Shown one piece after another: positions 26,610-36,282 of a DNA stretch of 64,000 bases. How positions within the stretch are numbered: the first letter of the stretch is position 1; each line of letters begins with the position of its first letter. The notes beneath the pieces were generated by a model. It was given only the letters and a program-made list of their open reading frames with translations, was not told the origin of the DNA and ran no database searches. The DNA is from Sphingobacterium detergens (GTDB lineage Bacteria; Bacteroidota; Bacteroidia; Sphingobacteriales; Sphingobacteriaceae), in contig NZ_RAPY01000002.1 in the NCBI RefSeq assembly GCF_003610355.1, positions 1 through 64,000 on the forward strand. The letters run 5' to 3'. The position numbers and the translations under genes were made by a program.

Positions 26610-29600
26610 ATGATCAAAACTATTCGAAAAATAGTGGGATGCATGTTATTGCTTTTCTCGCTATGCTTCCAAGCCTTTGCGCAGACGCATACGGTTTCAG
26701 GAGCGGTTTCAAATGAGCAGGGAGCACCCATTCCTGGTGCATCAGTCAGCATTAAAAATAGTGCTAACCCTGCAGGGACAAAAACGGATGAAAAGGGCAC
26801 ATTTACGTTGAAGACAGCCCCCACAGATACATTATTGGTATCTTTTGTTGGATACGACATGGCAACCGTAGCTATTGCAGGGAAAAGCAACATACGTATT
26901 GTATTGAAACAATCCAATAATGTGATCGAAGATGTTGTTGTGATTGGCTACGGAAGTAGACGGAAAACCGATTTGACGGGTGCGGTAGGTAGTGTGAAGG
27001 GCGATGTTTTGCAGGAACGGCCTTCATCTTCCCTTAACCAGGCATTATCAGGCCGTATTTCCGGGGTCAATGTATCCTCCAATTCAGGACGACCCGGTGG
27101 GCGGGCCAATATCCGGATTCGTGGTATCAGCTCCATCAGTGTCTCCAATAACCCACTGTATGTGGTAGATGGGGTGATCTTAAATACAACAGGAATGGCG
27201 AATGGTAGTTCACCGATTGATTACATCAATCCAAACGAAATTGAGTCCATTGATGTACTGAAAGATGCTTCTTCAACGGCTATCTATGGTGCTAGGGGAG
27301 CCAATGGTGTCATTCTTGTGACCACCAAACGGGGAACGGCTGGCGGCGGTAAGGTGAACTACGAACCTTATTTCAGTGTTGGTGTGGCACCAAAGAAGCT
27401 ACCTGTACTTAATTCAGCGGAATTTTTACGTGTTGAAGAGGAAATTTATAAAAATGCGCAGAAGTACGATCCCGTAGGCTGGGCCAATGGGGACAAATAT
27501 ACCGATCCGCGGACCAAAAGAACCGATCCGCGCTTATTTGACAAAAATGGTAATCCCTTGTACGATACCGACTGGCAGGATGTGATGTTTAAAAAAGCAT
27601 TTACACAAAATCATCAATTAGGCTTTACTAACGGCAATGAACAGGGCAACTACGGGATTTTTCTGAATTATCGCAATGAAAATGGAATTATTTATGGTTC
27701 GTCCCAAAAACGGTATTCGGGTCGTTTTACAGCCGAGTCCAATATCAAAAGCTGGCTAAAGGTAGGTGGAAATCTAAGTTATACAGACCAGACCGAAAAA
27801 CAAGTGGATGAGTTAAACGGTGGCGGTATTGTAACCATGCGGCAGGTATTGGAAGCGATTCCGATTATTCCGGTTCGTTATCCCGATGGCACCTGGGCTG
27901 CGAATAAGGATTATCCGGGCATGGAAGGTGGCGATAATCCGGTTCGGGTAGCAGATGATAGACTTTATTACCTACGCACCCAAACGATGCTGGGCAATGT
28001 GTTTGCGACATTTAAATTGGCTGAGGGATTGGAGCTACGCTCGGTGCTTGGAACCAATATTATTAACCAGCGCACGGATTATTTTGCGGCCAAGGGGATG
28101 AAATATATCTCCGATAATGGTAATGCCTCAGTGACCAATGATCGGTATAACTCCTGGCAGTTTGAAAACTACCTGACCTATAATAAGACTTTCGCCGACA
28201 TACATGCGATCAACGTCATGGCTGGTCTTTCCTGGCAGCATGTTGATTATTTTGGGAGTGTTGCCAATTCGGAAGGTTATGTCGATGATTTTTTCAAATA
28301 TAACAACCTCGGTGCTGCAGCAACAGCCTTACAACCCGGTTCTTCGGCCAATGCTTATGGTCTGAATTCCTATTTTGCACGTATTAATTATACCCTTAAA
28401 GATCGATATCTATTGACCCTGACTGGGCGTACAGATGGTTCGTCCAAATTCGGTAAAAATAATCGCTATGCCTTTTTCCCTTCGGCAGCATTGGCATGGA
28501 AAGTCAATGAAGAGGAGTTTTTGAAAGATCATGCTTTCATATCCAATCTAAAAGTAAGGACCAGCATCGGCTATACCGGCAATTCTGAAATCCCGGCTTA
28601 TCGCGCCGAGCCGGGAATGAATAACTATGGTGTTATTTTTAGTGGTGCTCGAGTGAATGGTGTAGGCGTTGGCACCATTGCTAATCCTGACCTCAAATGG
28701 GAAAAAACTCAGCAGATTGATTTTGGATTGGAACTTGGGTTATTTCAAAACCGGATTGCTGTAGAATTAGATCTTTATCGCCGGAAAGTAGATAATATGC
28801 TGCTCAATGCAACAATACCCTATACTTCCGGTTACCGCAGTGTCTTCACCAACATAGGGAGTATGGAAAATAAAGGAATAGAATTCTCTTTGAATACAGT
28901 CAATGTGAAGAACGAAAATTTTACATGGAGTACCAATTTTAATATTTCGGTCAACAAAAACAAAGTGCTGGCTTTGGCGGGAGGAAGTGATCTCTATGCC
29001 GGTAATACGGTGATTCGTGTTGGCGAACCAATCGGCGCATTCTTTGGCCGTATTGCTGAAGGGACCTATGGAACTGGGGAAGCTGAATTGGCCAAAAAAT
29101 ATGGTCGATTGCCGGGAGATATTAAATATCGCGATCTCAATGGCGATGATGTCATCAATGATAATGACCGCACGATTATCGGTTACGGTACACCAAAAGG
29201 TTATGGTAGTTTTATCAATACATTCACCTATAAAGACTGGTCTCTTTCAGTAGATCTACAATATATGTACGGTAATGATGTATTGGACCGGAGTCTTCAT
29301 TCTTTAGAAGACAGACAGGGCATGGCGAATAGTTATAAAACCGTGTTAAATGCCTGGACTGAAACCAATCAAAATACAGCAATTGCACAGGTAAGACCAA
29401 ACAATGCCTATTATGACACATTCAATGACAGTCACAAGATTACTGACGCATCATTTATACGTGGACGCAATTTGCTTTTATCTTATAATTTACCCAAAGA
29501 TCTTGTTAACCGATGGAAACTTGAACGTGTTCGTTTTTATGGCTCAGTACAGAATTTCTTTGTTGCGACCAAGTACAAAGGCTATGATCCCGAGGTGTCC

Positions 29601-29690
29601 AATTCGAGTTCTCCTTTGGAGCAAGGATTTGCTTTGTATGACTATCCTAGACCACGGACATTTATGCTGGGCTTGAATGTGACTTTTTAG
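26610..29690 (+). CDS. SusC/RagA TonB-linked outer membrane protein
   Basis: A 1026-residue TonB-dependent glycan importer without an STN domain. I place the start at the ATG at 26610 because it yields a normal signal peptide (MIKTIRKIVGCMLLLFSLC to AQT); an upstream TTG would add a basic extension. A carboxypeptidase-regulatory-like domain spans about 25-100 (VSGAVSNEQGAPIPGASVSI). The SusC plug signature includes DVVVIGYGSRRKTDLTGAV, IRIRGISSISVSNNPLYVVDG and YGARGANGVILVTTKRG, and the barrel ends GLNVTF. The SusD gene follows after 49 nt. Without STN, regulation should differ from the first locus; site 4 fits that. Confidence 0.96.
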   Translation: MIKTIRKIVGCMLLLFSLCFQAFAQTHTVSGAVSNEQGAPIPGASVSIKNSANPAGTKTDEKGTFTLKTAPTDTLLVSFVGYDMATVAIAGKSNIRIVLKQSNNVIEDVVVIGYGSRRKTDLTGAVGSVKGDVLQERPSSSLNQALSGRISGVNVSSNSGRPGGRANIRIRGISSISVSNNPLYVVDGVILNTTGMANGSSPIDYINPNEIESIDVLKDASSTAIYGARGANGVILVTTKRGTAGGGKVNYEPYFSVGVAPKKLPVLNSAEFLRVEEEIYKNAQKYDPVGWANGDKYTDPRTKRTDPRLFDKNGNPLYDTDWQDVMFKKAFTQNHQLGFTNGNEQGNYGIFLNYRNENGIIYGSSQKRYSGRFTAESNIKSWLKVGGNLSYTDQTEKQVDELNGGGIVTMRQVLEAIPIIPVRYPDGTWAANKDYPGMEGGDNPVRVADDRLYYLRTQTMLGNVFATFKLAEGLELRSVLGTNIINQRTDYFAAKGMKYISDNGNASVTNDRYNSWQFENYLTYNKTFADIHAINVMAGLSWQHVDYFGSVANSEGYVDDFFKYNNLGAAATALQPGSSANAYGLNSYFARINYTLKDRYLLTLTGRTDGSSKFGKNNRYAFFPSAALAWKVNEEEFLKDHAFISNLKVRTSIGYTGNSEIPAYRAEPGMNNYGVIFSGARVNGVGVGTIANPDLKWEKTQQIDFGLELGLFQNRIAVELDLYRRKVDNMLLNATIPYTSGYRSVFTNIGSMENKGIEFSLNTVNVKNENFTWSTNFNISVNKNKVLALAGGSDLYAGNTVIRVGEPIGAFFGRIAEGTYGTGEAELAKKYGRLPGDIKYRDLNGDDVINDNDRTIIGYGTPKGYGSFINTFTYKDWSLSVDLQYMYGNDVLDRSLHSLEDRQGMANSYKTVLNAWTETNQNTAIAQVRPNNAYYDTFNDSHKITDASFIRGRNLLLSYNLPKDLVNRWKLERVRFYGSVQNFFVATKYKGYDPEVSNSSSPLEQGFALYDYPRPRTFMLGLNVTF

Positions 29691-29739
29691 GGGGAGTGAA
29701 TTACATGAATAAACGTTAAGAAAATTAAAATTTAGACAG

Positions 29740-31251
29740 ATGAAACCAATATATATAAAATACCTGTATTTGGTCGTCGGAGCGATGACCTGCTTTTCTT
29801 TATTTTCAGGTTGTAACAAATTTTTGGATGAATCCAACCCTTCCAATTATACGATTGACACCTATTATACCAAACCGGAACATGCCCAAGCCGCAGTAGA
29901 TGCGACCTATCCCTCACTTCGTGAAATTACTGGAAGTGGGTTTGGTGGTGGTGCCTGGACCATGACGGAGTTTGCGACGGGATTAGCCAATACCGATCTT
30001 GGACAGGCCGTAGATAGCTATTATGTGAAGGATCTTCGTAATACCTCCGAAAATGGCTATGGAACCAATTATTGGGGCAACTATTATACAGGCATAGCAA
30101 ATGCCAATCTCGCAATTGCCAAGATCCCGGGGATCACCATGGATGCGGTGACAAAGAAACGTCTTTTGGGTGAAGCGCGTTTTATGCGTGCTTGGTATTA
30201 CTTTACATTGGTTCGATTATTTGGGAATATTCCATTGTTAACCGAGCCGGTACTTTCCACCACAGATCCCAATTTTAAACCAAAACAAGCCAAGACGGAG
30301 GAAGTGTATACCCAAATTGTCGAAGATTTAAAGCAAGCCGAAGCTGCGGGGCTTTCGTGGACTAGTCCCGAAGGTCGGGCCAGTTTGGGAGCCGCAAAGT
30401 CGTTGTTGGCCAATGTTTATTTGACGATGGCGGGCTTTCCGCTGCAAAAGGGAAAAGAGTACTACACGCTTGCAGCCCAGAAAGCTGCCGAGGTGATCGA
30501 TTCCAAGCAATTTAAACTGTTTGCCAGCTACGAAGATTTGCACACGCCAGCAAAGAAAAATACGGAGGAACATATCTTTATGATCCAATTCAAGACAGGT
30601 GTAATTCCAGGCAATTGGCAGGAACTGATTATTCCTTATAACAAAGGGATTTCGGCCTATTCTGCTGAGACTGGAGGGATATACGCCAACCCTGATTTTG
30701 TAAAGACCTTCGAAGCCAATGATCTACGTACAAAAGAAAAGCAGTTCTTTTTTACCAAATTTACAGATGAGAAAGACCGGACGAAAACTGTCGATTTAGG
30801 TGGTTATTTTATCTATAAGCTTTTCGATGTGGCAGCACAGACCACCGGTGCCAATAGCGATCTTAACTATGGATTGATCCGATATGCCGACGTCCTTCTT
30901 ACCTATGCCGAAGCCATCAATGAAGTTGGAGGACCAAGTGAAAAAGCCTATGAGGCAGTCAATGCAATTCGGAAGCGTGCTACGCTGACTCCGCTTAGCG
31001 GATTGTCTGCAAATGATTTTAGGGAAGCAGTTTGGCGCGAACGCTGGTATGAACTCTGTTATGAGAATAAAACTTGGTTTGATATGGTAAGATTGCGTAA
31101 AGCCTTTAATCTAAGCACAAAGAAGTTTGACGATTATGTTGGTCATAAATTCTCCTATGGTCCGGTGTTACGGGAACGAGAACTGTTGTTTCCGATTCCT
31201 TCTACTGATATCTTAAACAATACCAATCTGGTACAGAATCCAGGGTATTGA
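29740..31251 (+). CDS. SusD/RagB-family glycan-binding lipoprotein
   Basis: A 503-residue lipoprotein partner of the preceding SusC. The lipobox is LFSGC (Cys at about 24). Typical features are KFLDESNPSNY at the N-terminus, GEARFMRAWYYFTLVRLFGNIPL, and the C-terminal block RYADVLLTYAEAINEVG, AVNAIRKRA and WRERWYELCYENKTWFDMVR. It ends with the characteristic LFPIPSTDILNNTNLVQNPGY. Convergent with the PNGase F-like gene downstream, which could supply glycans for this pair. Confidence 0.96.
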   Translation: MKPIYIKYLYLVVGAMTCFSLFSGCNKFLDESNPSNYTIDTYYTKPEHAQAAVDATYPSLREITGSGFGGGAWTMTEFATGLANTDLGQAVDSYYVKDLRNTSENGYGTNYWGNYYTGIANANLAIAKIPGITMDAVTKKRLLGEARFMRAWYYFTLVRLFGNIPLLTEPVLSTTDPNFKPKQAKTEEVYTQIVEDLKQAEAAGLSWTSPEGRASLGAAKSLLANVYLTMAGFPLQKGKEYYTLAAQKAAEVIDSKQFKLFASYEDLHTPAKKNTEEHIFMIQFKTGVIPGNWQELIIPYNKGISAYSAETGGIYANPDFVKTFEANDLRTKEKQFFFTKFTDEKDRTKTVDLGGYFIYKLFDVAAQTTGANSDLNYGLIRYADVLLTYAEAINEVGGPSEKAYEAVNAIRKRATLTPLSGLSANDFREAVWRERWYELCYENKTWFDMVRLRKAFNLSTKKFDDYVGHKFSYGPVLRERELLFPIPSTDILNNTNLVQNPGY

Positions 31252-31282
31252 TCAAAGAATTATGATTAAGGTTAGTTCAGGA

Positions 31283-31318
31283 GGCCGCCTTATAAGTAAT
31301 TATGGGGCGGTTTTTTTG
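31283..31318 (+). terminator. Terminator of the second SusC/SusD operon
   Basis: A GC-rich stem GGCCGCC/GGCGGTT (two G-U pairs) followed by seven Ts, about 30 nt after the SusD stop. Confidence 0.65.
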
Positions 31319-31467
31319 CTAAGATGGATGTTTCGGTACCTAGCATTTAATTCTGACGAACAGAAGAGGTATAAGTACTATCGAGAGATGATCCAGACAT
31401 TAAATCCCGCAAACACGAATTGGTCTAATGAATAGGAAACCAAGTAAACGATGTAAATAGTAAAGGT

Positions 31468-31502
31468 AAAATGGAGTGTAATTTTCTTTACACTCCATTT
31501 TT
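31468..31502. terminator. Bidirectional terminator before the PNGase F-like gene end
   Basis: A 13-bp stem (core ATGGAGTGTA/TACACTCCAT) with A- and T-runs on either side, 26 nt beyond the 3' end of the leftward PNGase F-like gene. Confidence 0.8.
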
Positions 31503-31527
31503 AGTATCTACAGTTTTTATCGAACGA

Positions 31528-32670
31528 TTAAGGTCTATTGCTCACGACAGGTGACCCGCTTATCGGAGAATTACTTTCGATGATCATATAGGTAGAGAGG
31601 GCATAATAAGCACCACCAGTGTCAACGCCGTTATCCCGCCATTTTTCGGTTAGATTATTTGGATTCCACTGATCTTCCTGGAGTACATAATTGAAGTTGA
31701 AAGAGCCACCAGCTTTTGGTGATGCCAATACATTTGTGCGCACAGGTACTTCTAGACCAGGACACCAGCCCGCTCTGTCAGGTGTCCAGTTCCCAGCTTG
31801 GTTTTTGACAACTTTAGGATTCACAGCACATCCAAGCCCATTCATATCATGTACAAAAGTTGGGCTGTCATCGATACTGATTCCATGTTTGCGAAACGCC
31901 CATTCAGCGAATCTTCGGCCACCTGGAGCGGCAGGATAGGCTTGACCCCATCCCGAAATAATGCTTCTGAATGAAGTACGCTCAACATTTGAAGGCATGC
32001 CACTGATGTTAAAGCCCGTTTGTTTTCCGTTGTAGTTATTTGCTGTCACTGTACCTTTGCCAAAGTTAATTCCAGTCCAGGACCAGTCGTTGTATTGCAT
32101 GATCGGGACGACAGCACTATATTTATAGGTTGGCGTTCCCCTCTGAAACTCGAAATCTATGGAAACTTCCCATGTACCGCTCCATACTTCCGCTCGTGTT
32201 TCTAAGGTAACATCTCCGATAAGTAGTGACCGAAAATCTGTTACATCGATGACCCAGCCACCAGGGATACTTGTATTATCTTTCCCGTAAGGCGTAATCC
32301 ATCGTCCCAATTCATAACCGTAGGTCTTGTTGTCGTCACCATTGCTTTTCATCAATCGGACATTGGCATAGACATCCCAGGGAGGGCAGCCCCCCGACGG
32401 ACAGGTCAAGTAAACATGCATGAGAATTTTTTTGACATCGGTACTCGAGCTCGGAAATTTAAATTTCTTTGCCACTACAGCAGCATTTGCTACAGGTTCT
32501 TTTGAAAATGTTTTAACGGTTGTGTCAGTCGCATTTACGATCGCTTTTTTTGCCAATTTTTCTCCTGCGAGATCCGTAGGTGCAAGTTCTCCAGTCGGTT
32601 TCTGACAACCGGAAATACTCCAAAAAATTGCCATAACCATTGGAATGATAATAAGGAATTTTGTTTTCAT
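31528..32670 (-). CDS. Peptide:N-glycosidase F-like lipoprotein (PNGase F family)
   Basis: A 380-residue protein closely resembling flavobacterial PNGase F, which cleaves Asn-linked glycans from glycoproteins by hydrolysing the side-chain amide. Both jelly-roll domains are recognisable: TCPSGGCPPWDVYANVRL, ELGRWITPYGK, YKYSAVVPIMQYN, ISGWGQAYP, and NWTPDRAGWCPGLEVP. The catalytic residues align as D99 (PNGase F D60), E161 (E118) and E256 (E206). Cys pairs C90/C95 and C281/C303 are kept, but the pair around the second catalytic Glu is absent (RFAEWAFR). I start at the ATG at 32670, giving a lipobox SISGC (Cys22). Unlike secreted PNGase F it is therefore probably membrane-anchored. Confidence 0.93.
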   Translation of the reverse strand: MKTKFLIIIPMVMAIFWSISGCQKPTGELAPTDLAGEKLAKKAIVNATDTTVKTFSKEPVANAAVVAKKFKFPSSSTDVKKILMHVYLTCPSGGCPPWDVYANVRLMKSNGDDNKTYGYELGRWITPYGKDNTSIPGGWVIDVTDFRSLLIGDVTLETRAEVWSGTWEVSIDFEFQRGTPTYKYSAVVPIMQYNDWSWTGINFGKGTVTANNYNGKQTGFNISGMPSNVERTSFRSIISGWGQAYPAAPGGRRFAEWAFRKHGISIDDSPTFVHDMNGLGCAVNPKVVKNQAGNWTPDRAGWCPGLEVPVRTNVLASPKAGGSFNFNYVLQEDQWNPNNLTEKWRDNGVDTGGAYYALSTYMIIESNSPISGSPVVSNRP

Positions 32671-32905
32671 GCTAATTAAGTTTATAAGTTCTATATATAG
32701 ACAATCGAAATTGAAAATTGTCTTAAAAAAGACGAAATAAAATTTCTGTTCTTCAGATAGATCCAAAAACTTTAATTGTTTCGCTTTTGATGCTATTGAG
32801 CTGCTGCTGCAGTCTTTAAAAGATCTATCTGAATAGGTGAGGGTAGATGCCTAGTTTCATGTTGGTCAGTGTATTAGTCAGTCTTCAAAAGACCAGATGA
32901 TTTGT

Positions 32906-33133
32906 CTAGGTTAAATTACTATTGTTCTTGACCTTAGTTGTAAAAAGGAAAATCAGGCTACCGAATAGCGGTACAAGGACAATCATTAAAAAAGACGGAA
33001 GCAGAAAAGGCCGGTTCCGTTCGCGGTGTTTGAAAAGCATATATAGCGAATAGATTTTTAGCATAAATTCCAGAACAGCGAGCAACTGCCACAGCACAAT
33101 ATCGGCTACAAATAAAAAGGTGAAAGCCCACAT
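32906..33133 (-). CDS. Small two-helix membrane protein (PLDc_N-like)
   Basis: A 75-residue protein with two or three hydrophobic helices. The end FLMIVLVPLFGSLIFLFTTK resembles the PLD nuclease N-terminal (PLDc_N) family, whose small stand-alone members are of unknown function. A GGGACA-N15-CGTC promoter lies about 30 nt upstream on the same strand, which supports this as a real gene. Confidence 0.6.
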   Translation of the reverse strand: MWAFTFLFVADIVLWQLLAVLEFMLKIYSLYMLFKHRERNRPFLLPSFLMIVLVPLFGSLIFLFTTKVKNNSNLT

Positions 33134-33162
33134 AAATAAAAAATTAAGTCTATATACTATAT

Positions 33163-33187
33163 GACGGCTGAGCGAGCGAATTGTCCC
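33163..33187 (-). promoter_or_regulatory. ECF-sigma-like promoter, GGGACA-N15-CGTC (site 5, minus strand)
   Basis: On the minus strand GGGACA (33187-33182) and CGTC (33166-33163) are 15 bp apart, within the extended context TTTGGGACAATTCG seen at other copies. The -10 part lies 30 nt before the small membrane protein start. Confidence 0.65.
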
Positions 33188-33319
33188 AAAGAAAATGAAA
33201 AAGTAGTTCTTAGGAGAGAGGAATCGGGTTATCCGTCACATTTTAAGGGTTGTATCCTTGAAACTTTTGGTTTGTTTGGTGTAAAATGCTTAACTTAAAG
33301 GGATTAAAAGCCATTAGTT

Positions 33320-34927
33320 ATGAAATATCCACTCATAGTCTTTTTTATTTTTTTGAATTTTTCGTTTGCAGTGGCGCAAACATCTTCGAAAAAAACAGCA
33401 ACCATTGATCCCGATGGTTGGATGAAGCAGGAACTCGCTAAGGCGAAGATCAAAACAGTACTAAAAAACTATGATAAAAATTTTTTTAGACCAGATACTG
33501 TGCGTATTATTGGTTATATTGAAGGTTATAGTTCTAAGCTTGGTTTTGCAAGTGGTATTATCTACAGTGGTAATCAATTGACCACGGAGCAGTATCCAGC
33601 GGCAATCCGTATTTATCCCGATGGCCGTTTTGAGACCAGTTATCTGGCTACTAATCCGGAAATGTCTTATGTGTATTTTAATGATGAGATTTATAAGTAT
33701 TATATTGAACCCGGTCAAACCTTAGCCCTGATTTTTAAGACTTCCCAAGACAAAAAGATGGAATTAATCCGGTACGGTGGGCCACTTGCATTGGACAACC
33801 AACAGCTAAAAGATTTTAAATGGGAGGACAACCAACAGAAATTTTATCGAAATTTCGATAAGCTATTAACGGAAAAGCCAATACAACAGATCAAAGACCA
33901 GATCGTAGCCACTTGGGATTCCGTACAAGGGGATGTAAATAGCCGTCTGGCGAAATCAAAATATACGGCGAAAGTAAAACATCTGATCCAGAGTGAGGTG
34001 GCAATCAATTATGCTTCACAGCTTTTTAACTCCGAAATGTATAGAGGGTATTTTGCAAAGCAGGATACAGCCAGTCCGAACCTTAAAGGAAAGATTCCAG
34101 CAGATTATTTTGATTTTATAAAACGCTTGGATCTGAATGATCCTTCACTTTTTGTTACTAGGCAATTTTCGACATTTATCAATCGTTTTGAGTACTCTCC
34201 GCTGTTTCGTCTAGATGGATTTAATAAGGTAATAATGAATCAGCGAAAAGGGGATATGTATCAGGCATTGGATTCATCTAATCGACAGGCCAATGCAGCG
34301 ATAGCCGGAACATTGGTTACTGAAGTCGCAAAACTACGGACCTTGAAAAACAGATTGTCAGTTGCTGGGGATACCGCTCGGATGACGACGATTTCTAACA
34401 GCCTATTGGCGGTTCTGACCAATAGTGAACTAAAAAGGGAAGTGCTGGCTTTAAAGACCAGAATAAAGAAAACCATGGATGGTTATGCGTTGCCGCAGAC
34501 TGCATCTGCTACCGTATTTAAAAAGCTGACGGATAAGTACCGTGGTAAAGTTGTTCTTGTAGACTTTTGGGCGGAATCCTGTGGCCCCTGCCGTGCTGGA
34601 ATCGAAAGGATGAAAGAGGAACGATTAAAACTCAAGGATAATCCCAATCTTGTATTTGTTTTTGTGACGGACAGCAGTGGTACCCCAGATATGAATTTTT
34701 ACAAGGATTATGTCGTTAAAAACCATATGTTCGAAAGTTATATTGTTTCGTCAGACGAATACCTGGCACTACGGGAGCTATTTAAATTCAATGGAATACC
34801 GCGGTATATCCTGATGGATCCCGATGGCAAGATCCGGAATGATGATTTTCCGATGCATAACTGGCGTTTTGAACTGCCCAAGAACTACCCACAGTTATTT
34901 AATAATATGTTTATGCCGGGAAGTTAG
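33320..34927 (+). CDS. TlpA-like thioredoxin-domain protein with long N-terminal domain
   Basis: A 535-residue exported protein (signal peptide to VAQ, about residue 20). The first about 390 residues are an uncharacterised region found in Bacteroidota TlpA/AhpC-TSA-like proteins. Residues about 395-530 are a thioredoxin fold: GKVVLVDFWAESCGPCRAGIERM carries the redox pair C421/C424, and the cis-proline region is GIPRYILMD. A periplasmic thiol-disulfide reductase role is likely. It stands alone between the small membrane gene and the convergent iron-uptake pair. Confidence 0.88.
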   Translation: MKYPLIVFFIFLNFSFAVAQTSSKKTATIDPDGWMKQELAKAKIKTVLKNYDKNFFRPDTVRIIGYIEGYSSKLGFASGIIYSGNQLTTEQYPAAIRIYPDGRFETSYLATNPEMSYVYFNDEIYKYYIEPGQTLALIFKTSQDKKMELIRYGGPLALDNQQLKDFKWEDNQQKFYRNFDKLLTEKPIQQIKDQIVATWDSVQGDVNSRLAKSKYTAKVKHLIQSEVAINYASQLFNSEMYRGYFAKQDTASPNLKGKIPADYFDFIKRLDLNDPSLFVTRQFSTFINRFEYSPLFRLDGFNKVIMNQRKGDMYQALDSSNRQANAAIAGTLVTEVAKLRTLKNRLSVAGDTARMTTISNSLLAVLTNSELKREVLALKTRIKKTMDGYALPQTASATVFKKLTDKYRGKVVLVDFWAESCGPCRAGIERMKEERLKLKDNPNLVFVFVTDSSGTPDMNFYKDYVVKNHMFESYIVSSDEYLALRELFKFNGIPRYILMDPDGKIRNDDFPMHNWRFELPKNYPQLFNNMFMPGS

Positions 34928-35006
34928 TGGTCGGTTATTTTCTGTTAAGGAAGCAGTGAAAACGAGAAGAAGAAAATATGACTAAAGGCCTCAATTTAAA
35001 TTACAT

Positions 35007-35038
35007 AAAAATCCGCTCCCTACAAGGAGCGGATTTTT
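35007..35038. terminator. Bidirectional terminator
   Basis: A 13-bp stem AAAAATCCGCTCC/GGAGCGGATTTTT with loop CTACAA, between converging genes at 34927 and 35060. Confidence 0.9.
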
Positions 35039-35059
35039 ACACCGACAGTGTGATCTATC

Positions 35060-36259
35060 TTATTTTAATTTATTGATGTGATAAACCTGGGTTACACCCG
35101 GATCAATCTCAGCACCTTTTTTTACACTGTTATTCTTGATATTATACTCGTAAATAAACCATTTTGATGCCGTAGTTTTTACAGCAGTATACAGGTTACC
35201 ATTTTCGATCAGGTTGATTGTTGTCGTCGGATCTCCGCCTGTCATTTCAGCTAGGTTGGCAACGATTCTTTTATTAGCAACATCGATCACATAAGGTCTG
35301 ATGTATGCTTTTCCATCACCCAACCAAGCAAGGTCACCACCTTTTACTGCGTAGTCTTTTAGGTCAAATAGATAGTTTTTATCAAATTGAGTCTGACCAT
35401 TATTGACACGCATCAATGCATAGGTACCATCCGTTTTACCACGGGTCAATATATATAGATTATTGTTATCATCCAGGAACGAATAGTTCTCTCTTTGCCA
35501 GTGACCCGCTACATAACTCGCTCTGTCGTCGCTCATCACATGACCGTTTTGCATGCTTGGGTAATCACAGATATAGACGTAAGCTTTCTTGTCTACTGGT
35601 TTGTAATCGTAGTTATAGTAGAAGAAACCAAAATACGCTTTTCCACCGCCAATGCGCATACTGGTGACGTTGAGTATCGTCGGATCAACACTGCCATCGG
35701 GTTTGTAAACGGTATAGTCTAACGTTGGAATCTGCGCTTTTAAGGTTTTTGAGATCGTCATATCCTTGGTATTCATAAAGTAGATGTCCTTTTCAAATAC
35801 TTTTTTCTCCAGGTTTGCGTCACTCGCTCCTGTTCCCGTAAAAACAATTTCGTCCGTGCTGCTAAACTGGGCTGCAACTTTCCCCAGATAGAAATCGGTT
35901 GGGAAAGCATAATTATCGACTTCTTTGAATTGCCCGTTGTCTGTCAGTTGGTGTTTACTAAAACGGGTTCCGTCATTGGATAAGTAATAGTAGCCATTAA
36001 AAATATAGGCATAACCTGCATATCGGGCTTGCGGCAGGTTGCCCGTGATGTCAACCCCTTTGTTATTCGCAGGCGACAATAAGGTATCCTTCATGATTTT
36101 ATCGGTCGTCAACAGGTACGATCCATTGGCGGTAGCCACCCAGACAGAATACGCCGATGGTATGGTTTCTGTCACTTCAGGGATGCTCGGGCTATCTTTG
36201 CAGGAAGATAATAACAGTCCTGCTAATGCACAATAGCCAAATAGTCTATTTGTTTTCAT
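35060..36259 (-). CDS. DUF4374 lipoprotein (XusB-like siderophore-binding candidate)
   Basis: A 399-residue lipoprotein (lipobox LLSSC, Cys about 20) with the DUF4374 layout of repeating beta strands, likely a propeller (YAYIFNGYYYLSNDGTRFSK, VWVATANGSYLLTTD, GDLAWLGDGKAYI). In Bacteroides the DUF4374 protein XusB is a surface lipoprotein that captures ferric enterobactin for the receptor XusA. Here it follows a TonB-dependent receptor by 23 nt, the same pairing. No PepSY-type XusC lies in the window, so the inner-membrane partner is elsewhere or absent. The ligand is inferred. Confidence 0.85.
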   Translation of the reverse strand: MKTNRLFGYCALAGLLLSSCKDSPSIPEVTETIPSAYSVWVATANGSYLLTTDKIMKDTLLSPANNKGVDITGNLPQARYAGYAYIFNGYYYLSNDGTRFSKHQLTDNGQFKEVDNYAFPTDFYLGKVAAQFSSTDEIVFTGTGASDANLEKKVFEKDIYFMNTKDMTISKTLKAQIPTLDYTVYKPDGSVDPTILNVTSMRIGGGKAYFGFFYYNYDYKPVDKKAYVYICDYPSMQNGHVMSDDRASYVAGHWQRENYSFLDDNNNLYILTRGKTDGTYALMRVNNGQTQFDKNYLFDLKDYAVKGGDLAWLGDGKAYIRPYVIDVANKRIVANLAEMTGGDPTTTINLIENGNLYTAVKTTASKWFIYEYNIKNNSVKKGAEIDPGVTQVYHINKLK

Positions 36260-36282
36260 GATTATTGATGGTATTTGATGAA

